From Thiotrichales bacterium (GTDB lineage Bacteria; Pseudomonadota; Gammaproteobacteria; HK1), in NCBI GenBank assembly GCA_026709935.1, contig JAPOSC010000055.1, positions 1 through 64,000 on the forward strand: a DNA stretch of 64,000 nt, given 5' to 3'. Shown here piece by piece: positions 59,592 to 64,000 of this stretch (positions are counted from its first letter, which is position 1; every line of letters begins with the position of its first letter). The notes under the pieces were generated by a model. It searched no databases. It had not been told where the DNA came from and saw nothing but the letters and a program-made list of their open reading frames with translations. A program made the translations under genes and the position numbers.

Positions 59592-59834
59592 ATGATCAAC
59601 ATGTCGGTCGCCGAATTGAAGGCGCAATTCTCCAGGGTGCTCACTGCGGTCCGGGCGGGAGAGCGGGTGGGGGTTCTGGACGGAAAGTCGAAGCGGCCGG
59701 TTGCCATGATCGTCCCGGATGAAGCCGAGGAGCTGCCCGAACGAGACGTGGGATTCCTCGACCACAAGGTCAGGATCGAATTCATGGACGATTTCGATAT
59801 GACGGAAGAGGAACTGCTTGGTTCCGGCGAATGA
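59592..59834 (+). CDS. Phd/YefM-type antitoxin
   Basis: 80 aa. N-terminal Phd domain: INMSVAELKAQFSRVLTAVRAGERVGVLDGKSKRPVAMIV, then an acidic tail (EFMDDFDMTEEELLGSGE) of the kind that binds toxin. ATG 59592 is preferred. Its stop overlaps an ATG (ATGA at 59831) that opens only a 40-codon remnant of a PIN toxin, so this antitoxin appears to be an orphan. Confidence 0.8.
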   Translation: MINMSVAELKAQFSRVLTAVRAGERVGVLDGKSKRPVAMIVPDEAEELPERDVGFLDHKVRIEFMDDFDMTEEELLGSGE

Positions 59835-59953
59835 GGTACGTGCTGGATTCCCACCCCCTGTCAGGGTCGCGAGGTGGATCAGATCGGGCGATGGGGATGC
59901 CGTCCCGGTGCCTTGTCGCATCAACCCCGAAGTCTCGCGCCCGGATATCATGA
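59831..59953 (+). pseudogene. remnant of a PIN-domain toxin gene
   Basis: The short frame begins MRYVLDSHPL, the first strand of a VapC-type PIN domain with its first Asp, then runs into sequence without PIN features and stops after 40 codons. Position, four-base overlap with the Phd antitoxin and the opening residues mark it as the deleted partner toxin. The bases from 59954 to 60195 hold no gene that I can see. Confidence 0.6.
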
Positions 59954-60195
59954 GCCGTGCCGATCTTCACAGTTGATCCAGGTTTTCGAGGCGGGTTTTC
60001 AGGTGGCAGGTAAGAGGCTTTGATGGGTACGTCGCTCCGGGAGATACGCCAAAAGGAGGCGCTGTGTATACCTTGTCGGTTTGAGGCGCAGCCTCGTCAG
60101 CCAGCCGGTCGCCCCGGTTGACAGTAGATCCGGGATACGCGCTCACGAATCCGATACGAGCCACTTGACCTTGCGTGTGGTCAGGCAGGGACGAT

Positions 60196-60227
60196 CTGAG
60201 GCGGCGCTGGACAGGGCGCCGCCTCAG
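60196..60227 (-). terminator. strong hairpin downstream of sugar importer operon
   Basis: A 12-bp perfect stem CTGAGGCGGCGC/GCGCCGCCTCAG with an 8-base loop, 14 bp after the stop of the minus-strand binding-protein gene (60241). No T tract follows on the minus strand. Placed as the operon terminator. Confidence 0.65.
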
Positions 60228-60240
60228 GTCTCGCTTTCTC

Positions 60241-61377
60241 TCAGCGCTTCAGAGCGCCAACGCCGGAAAAACGGAATGCCTCCTGCTCCAGAGCATCGAT
60301 CTCTTCGATGCTCATCTGATCGTGCGCGACGGTGATCCGGCCGAGGAACACGAACGGCAGCTCGTCGTTGCGCCCCTCCATGTCGGCCCGGATCGCCTCC
60401 GCGGTTGCGGCCCCGACATCGTCGCCCATGCGCATCGGGGTAGCGTCCAGCTCTCCGCGCCGAATCGCTTCGAGCTCCAGTCCCGTGCCGCCCCAGCCGG
60501 TCGAGAAGATCTCCTTCTCCTTGCCCGCTGCCACCTGCGCCTCGACCGAGCCCATTGCCATCGCGGTGTTGGCGTTGTGGATGACCTTGGCTTCGGGATA
60601 GGCCTGCATGATCAGGTTGGTCCCGTCGAAACCGCCCTCGCGCTGGTACTCGCCATAGTGCTCGTAGACTGCATTCCAATTTCCCCTCTCCGCGACGCAA
60701 TTCATGAAATCGCCCGAGCGCTGGTTGTCGGTGATGCCGGGAATGCCCCGATTCAGGGCGTAGGTGACGTCGTTGCCGAGGCGCGACAGCATGTAATCGC
60801 ACATCTTCAGAGCGCCGTAGGCGGACGAGAAGTCGAGCCATACATCCGGCTGGTTCTTCAGGTACTTCAGCGGCGTGTGGAATGCCCAGACGTAGGTGTC
60901 GAACCCTTCGGTCTCCGCCAGCTTGTCGATGTTGTCGGCCTGGGTCGCAAGCTCCGAAGGACCGAAGATGACGTAGTCGTACAGATCGGCGTCCTGCACC
61001 ACCTGCTCGGTATAGGTGGCCTGGAGCGAGTGCTCGATCTGCCGGGAGGCGAACTCGGTGGTCTCGTACTGGATGCCGAGTTGATCCAGCCGCTTGGTCA
61101 GCGCGAGATAGTTGCGGGCCCAGAAATCGGAGACGTCCGCTGAAGGGTAGATCAGCGCGATCCGGATCGGCTTGTCCTGGGACCCGGAGTAGGGAACGGC
61201 TTCCCCGCCGACGACGGCCTGCAGAGCTTCCAGCTTGCCTTCGGCGTTCACCTGCTCCGGCACCCAGTAGTCACGGTCGGCGTCGTCGGGGAGCGCCTTG
61301 AGCGGCAGATTGGCGGCCAGAGCGGTACTGCTCATCAGAGCCGCCACCGCGGCCATTGTCAGTAGCTGCTTGGACAT
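60241..61377 (-). CDS. sugar ABC transporter substrate-binding protein (periplasmic binding protein 1, LuxP/FrcB-like)
   Basis: 378 aa with signal peptide (MSKQLLTMAAVAALMSSTALA). The mature fold is of the ribose/LacI class (KPIRIALIYPSADVSDFWARN; EAKVIHNANTAMAMGSVEAQ), with the longer N-terminal part seen in LuxP/TorT-like members. Last gene of a minus-strand operon after the ATPase and permease; ends at a strong hairpin. The ligand is probably a sugar; not determinable. Confidence 0.88.
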   Translation of the reverse strand: MSKQLLTMAAVAALMSSTALAANLPLKALPDDADRDYWVPEQVNAEGKLEALQAVVGGEAVPYSGSQDKPIRIALIYPSADVSDFWARNYLALTKRLDQLGIQYETTEFASRQIEHSLQATYTEQVVQDADLYDYVIFGPSELATQADNIDKLAETEGFDTYVWAFHTPLKYLKNQPDVWLDFSSAYGALKMCDYMLSRLGNDVTYALNRGIPGITDNQRSGDFMNCVAERGNWNAVYEHYGEYQREGGFDGTNLIMQAYPEAKVIHNANTAMAMGSVEAQVAAGKEKEIFSTGWGGTGLELEAIRRGELDATPMRMGDDVGAATAEAIRADMEGRNDELPFVFLGRITVAHDQMSIEEIDALEQEAFRFSGVGALKR

Positions 61378-61405
61378 TGCGTCTTCTCCTGTCGGAATTG
61401 TGGAT

Positions 61406-62551
61406 TCAGCCGCTTGGATTCGGCGCGCCTGCCAGCAACCATCCGAGGGCGAGCAGCAGGGTGACCGCGCCGACGATAGCGGCTGACAAGCGCAGAAGGC
61501 GGCGGTTCTCGGGGGTCCGAGCCGCCGCGAGCAGGCTGCGGGCGCCGTCGCGGTCCTTTCTCTGGAGCCAGGTGTAGAGGGTGACGGAGGCGATGATTAC
61601 CACCCCCGACGCGACCGACTGCCAGAAGAACTCGATGCGCAGCGTCACCAGCGCGTTGATCATCATCGACAACAGCAGGACACCGGCGAACGAACCGATC
61701 AGCGAGGCCCGTCCGCCGAAGAGCGACGTGCCACCGACCACGACCGCCGCAATCACATGCAGGTTGAAATAGGGCGCCGAGGTCGCCTGGATTGCGTTCA
61801 GCTTGCCGGTCAGCATGACACCCGCCAGCCCGGCCATGGCGCCCATCAGGACGTAGGCGTAGATCCGGTGCCGCTCGACCGCGATGCCGGTCATCTCCGC
61901 CGCTTCGGGGTTGGAGCCGATAGCGATGCTGTAGCGCCCGAAGTGTGTCCGGCGCAGCAGCACGTAGCCCGCGAGCATGGTCAGGAGTCCGATCGTCACC
62001 GGAATCGGCAGGAACCAGTCGAGACGCCCGCGCCCGATGTTGGTGATCAGGTCAGGGAAGCGCGCCAGCACCAGACCCTTCGCCAGCACCAGTGCGAAGC
62101 CGCGGTACACGAGATCCATCGCGAGAGTACCGATCAAATCCGGAACGCGGAACTTGGTGATGACCAGGCCGTTGACCAGGCCCAGACCGGCGCCGATGGA
62201 GATGGCGCACAGCACTCCGATCCACGCGGGAAAGCCGAACTGCTTGATCAGGAAGGCCATGATGATGCCCGACAGCGCCGCAATCGAGCCGATGGAAAGA
62301 TCGATGCCGCGCTGGGTGATGACGAAGGTCATCGCCATGGCCATCGGCAGGTAGAGTGCGGCTTCGAGCAGGATGATGTTGAGGTTCGAAAGGCGGAAGT
62401 ACCGCGCCGGCTCCATCACCGCCATGAAGGCGAGGATCATCACGATCATCGCCAGCGGCCCGATGATGGCCATGTAGGGGTCCAGACGGGTCTTGAGGTC
62501 GGAAGCGACCGGAGCCGTCGTCGGATTCATGCGTTCGCGGTTACCAGGCAT
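61406..62551 (-). CDS. sugar ABC transporter permease (RbsC/FrcC family)
   Basis: 381 aa from ATG 62551 (GGGCGG upstream, overlapping the ATPase stop by 11 bases); Met at 62530 is an alternative. About nine helices with RbsC motifs: MAMTFVITQRGIDLSIGSIAALSG, PDLIGTLAMDLVYRG, YAIGSNPEAA-like IAIGSNPEAAEMTGIAVERH and GVMLTGKLNAIQ. It has a longer C-terminus than RbsC, with one more hydrophobic stretch (LSAAIVGAVTLLLALGWLLA). Confidence 0.9.
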   Translation of the reverse strand: MPGNRERMNPTTAPVASDLKTRLDPYMAIIGPLAMIVMILAFMAVMEPARYFRLSNLNIILLEAALYLPMAMAMTFVITQRGIDLSIGSIAALSGIIMAFLIKQFGFPAWIGVLCAISIGAGLGLVNGLVITKFRVPDLIGTLAMDLVYRGFALVLAKGLVLARFPDLITNIGRGRLDWFLPIPVTIGLLTMLAGYVLLRRTHFGRYSIAIGSNPEAAEMTGIAVERHRIYAYVLMGAMAGLAGVMLTGKLNAIQATSAPYFNLHVIAAVVVGGTSLFGGRASLIGSFAGVLLLSMMINALVTLRIEFFWQSVASGVVIIASVTLYTWLQRKDRDGARSLLAAARTPENRRLLRLSAAIVGAVTLLLALGWLLAGAPNPSG

Positions 62552-63305
62552 CGTTGCCGCCCACAATCAGGCCCAGCACATCCTGCCGGGTGCTCTCGGC
62601 TGTATTTACGACCCCGGCCCTTCGCCCGCGTCGCATGACCAGCACCCGATCGGAGATTGCGAACACGTCGTCGAGGGAGTGCGAGATGAGGATGATCGCC
62701 AGACCTTGAGCCTTCAGCGTCGCGATCAGATTCAGGGTGCGCTCGGTCTCCTGCGGGCCGAGCGCGGCGGTCGGCTCGTCCATCACCAACACTCGGAGAT
62801 CGGTGTGGTATACGGCCCGCGCAATCGCGATGGCTTGGCGCTGACCGCCCGAAAGGCTCTCGGTCGCTGCGTTCATGTCGGGCAGACGGACCCCGATGCG
62901 TTCGAACAGGACCCGTTCCGCCTCGGACCGCATGCGCTGGTTGTCCAGCAGCGTGACTCCGGCGATCCGGCGTGTCAGTTCGTTTCCCAGGAACACGTTC
63001 GCTGCCGCGTCCAGATGGTCGGCGAGGGCAAGGGTCTGGTAGACCGCGTCGATCCCCCGGGCGATGGCATCCGAGTGACTGTTCATCTCGAACGGACGGC
63101 CGTCCATCTCCATGGTGCCGCTGGTTGGTTGATAGACCCCGGTCAAGATCTTGATCAGGGTCGATTTCCCGGCGCCGTTGTCGCCGACGACGGCCAGCAC
63201 CTCACCGGAGTAAGCATCCAGATCGACATCGGTGAGCGCGGCAACCCCGCCGAAGCGCTTGCAAATGCCGCGCATCGTCACGATTGGCCGGGCATCGGTC
63301 ATCAT
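62541..63305 (-). CDS. sugar ABC transporter ATPase, single-domain (FrcA-like)
   Basis: 254 aa, one ATPase domain rather than the fused pair of RbsA, as in FrcA of rhizobial fructose importers. Walker A GDNGAGKS, Q-loop AVYQTLALADHL, signature LSGGQRQAIAIARAV, Walker B LVMDEPTAALGP and switch SHSLDDVF. Preceded by a 22-bp gap to the dehydrogenase fragment, which ends upstream on the same strand. Confidence 0.92.
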   Translation of the reverse strand: MMTDARPIVTMRGICKRFGGVAALTDVDLDAYSGEVLAVVGDNGAGKSTLIKILTGVYQPTSGTMEMDGRPFEMNSHSDAIARGIDAVYQTLALADHLDAAANVFLGNELTRRIAGVTLLDNQRMRSEAERVLFERIGVRLPDMNAATESLSGGQRQAIAIARAVYHTDLRVLVMDEPTAALGPQETERTLNLIATLKAQGLAIILISHSLDDVFAISDRVLVMRRGRRAGVVNTAESTRQDVLGLIVGGNDAW

Positions 63306-63327
63306 CGTGATGTGGTGCCGCGGTCGC

Positions 63328-63800
63328 TCACGTCGGGATGCCTTTACTGCCCGGCCCCTCGAAGTACTTCATCAGGGCCGCGTTGTCGGCCCCACCCAGG
63401 CCGGCCGAGTCGAGCAGCCGGTGGATCTCGGCGCAGGCCGCGGTCAGGGGCATCGCGGTTCCGGCGGCTCGCGCCAGGTCCTGCACGCCGTTCAGGTCCT
63501 TGACCATGTTGTCGATCCGCCCCGCGGGGGTGTAGTCCCGATTCGCGAACTTCACCATGAACTCTTGCAGAATGGTGCTGTCGGCCCGACCACCGGCGAG
63601 CGCCTCGGGAATCCTCGTCGCATCCACTCCGGCGTCCAGAGCCAACTGCGTCGCCTCCGCGACGGCCATGAAGTGGAGTGCGCACAGTACCTGATTGATC
63701 AGCTTGGTGGTCTGCCCGGTGCCCGACGGACCCATGTGGGTGAAGTTGGCGCACAGATGCCGCATCACCGCCTTCGATGCCTCAGCCGTGCTGGTGAAGA
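63328..63800 (-). pseudogene. C-terminal fragment of a beta-hydroxyacid dehydrogenase (HIBADH family)
   Basis: Only the all-helical C-terminal domain is present: THMGPSGTGQTTKLINQVLC with the catalytic Lys in KLINQ, then FMAVAEATQLALDAGVDATR and DNMVKDLNGVQDLARAAG. The N-terminal Rossmann NAD domain is missing; residues before about TSTAEASKAVMRHL are unrelated. The open frame continues upstream to 63936 without homology. A deletion or recombination junction near 63800 is likely. It may once have belonged to the sugar operon downstream. Confidence 0.7.
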
Positions 63801-63806
63801 TGTGCG

Positions 63807-63890
63807 CTACAAGCTCGAAGTGATGACGCCGCCGACGTACAGCATACGTCCGTTGATGGAGCCCGATGCGATGACGGTCGGTCTTTCCAT
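63807..63890 (-). other. short 27-codon open frame, possible 5' remnant of another gene
   Basis: MERPTVIASGSINGRMLYVG followed by seven codons and TAG. The opening VIASGSIN resembles the first strand of PfkB-type sugar kinases (or the last strand of an SDR), but is too short to decide. It ends a few bases from where homology of the dehydrogenase fragment starts, so both may border the same deletion. From 63891 to the window end I see no gene. Confidence 0.25.
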
Positions 63891-64000
63891 TTTGTTCGAC
63901 GGCTCCAGAGTGCGTTGTGTATGTTAACCCCAACAACCGGACGCTTCGACGGGCGGAACTTTCCGAGTGGGACTTTCCGCTTCCGGTCCTGCGAGGCCGC

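Noticed and set aside
1-64000. tRNA, rRNA, riboswitch or prophage genes
   Set aside because: No cloverleaf with CCA-side features, rRNA core sequence, conserved riboswitch element, integrase, transposase or phage structural gene was recognised by eye. A tRNAscan and Infernal run would settle the RNA part.

Overview
High-GC (roughly two-thirds G+C by eye) proteobacterial chromosome segment. It is dense with ABC and TRAP importers and small catabolic operons, and I see no rRNA, tRNA, insertion sequence or CRISPR array. The mix of EryA/GlpD-like polyol genes with a SorC regulator, a single-domain FrcA-like sugar ATPase, a methanesulfonate monooxygenase set, Xsc, glycine-betaine uptake and TRAP genes suggests an alphaproteobacterium that scavenges osmolytes, polyols and organosulfonates, perhaps marine or host-associated. 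The taxonomic placement is inference.

Layout. 1-5.3 kb (minus): CUT1-type sugar/polyol ABC importer (ATPase, binding protein, two permeases) ending in an NTF2-like protein cut by the window edge. 5.5-9.9 kb (plus): RidA protein, AbrB/VapC toxin-antitoxin pair, FAD-dependent amine oxidoreductase, and an oligopeptide-type binding protein broken by a one-base frameshift. 10.1-21.9 kb: polyol locus with a class II aldolase divergent from a SorC-type regulator, then binding protein, two permeases, two different ATPases, EryA-like kinase, D-2-hydroxyacid dehydrogenase and GlpD/EryB-like dehydrogenase, mostly joined by 4-base overlaps. 22-28.6 kb (minus): Calx-beta protein, amidase, and a glycine-betaine importer whose permease is an internal duplication. 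28.9-33 kb (minus): TRAP transporter and a DUF169 protein. 33-38.2 kb: nucleotidyltransferase/small-protein pair, then a flotillin, NfeD and NfeD-protease membrane cluster.

38.4-56.1 kb is the most notable region. It carries sulfoacetaldehyde acetyltransferase (xsc), a complete methanesulfonate monooxygenase set msmABCD with the diagnostic 26-residue Rieske spacing, a PanB-family C1-transfer enzyme, and a five-gene SsuABC/TauABC-like importer with two different permeases and two different ATPases. A GldA/GldG-like ABC system follows, then a LysR regulator divergent from a TauE/SafE-type (sulfite) exporter. A coherent reading is uptake of C1 and C2 sulfonates, cleavage to sulfite plus formaldehyde or acetyl phosphate, capture of C1 units, and sulfite export.

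56.1-64 kb: unknown secreted protein plus fumarylacetoacetase-family hydrolase; an AAA ATPase whose TOPRIM-like partner is truncated; a Phd-type antitoxin whose PIN toxin has decayed; an FrcBCA/RbsABC-like sugar importer; and the C-terminal half only of a beta-hydroxyacid dehydrogenase. The right end looks like a decay zone.

Starts were chosen from ribosome binding sites, signal peptides and gene overlaps. Functions come from motifs recognised by eye; no database search was run.
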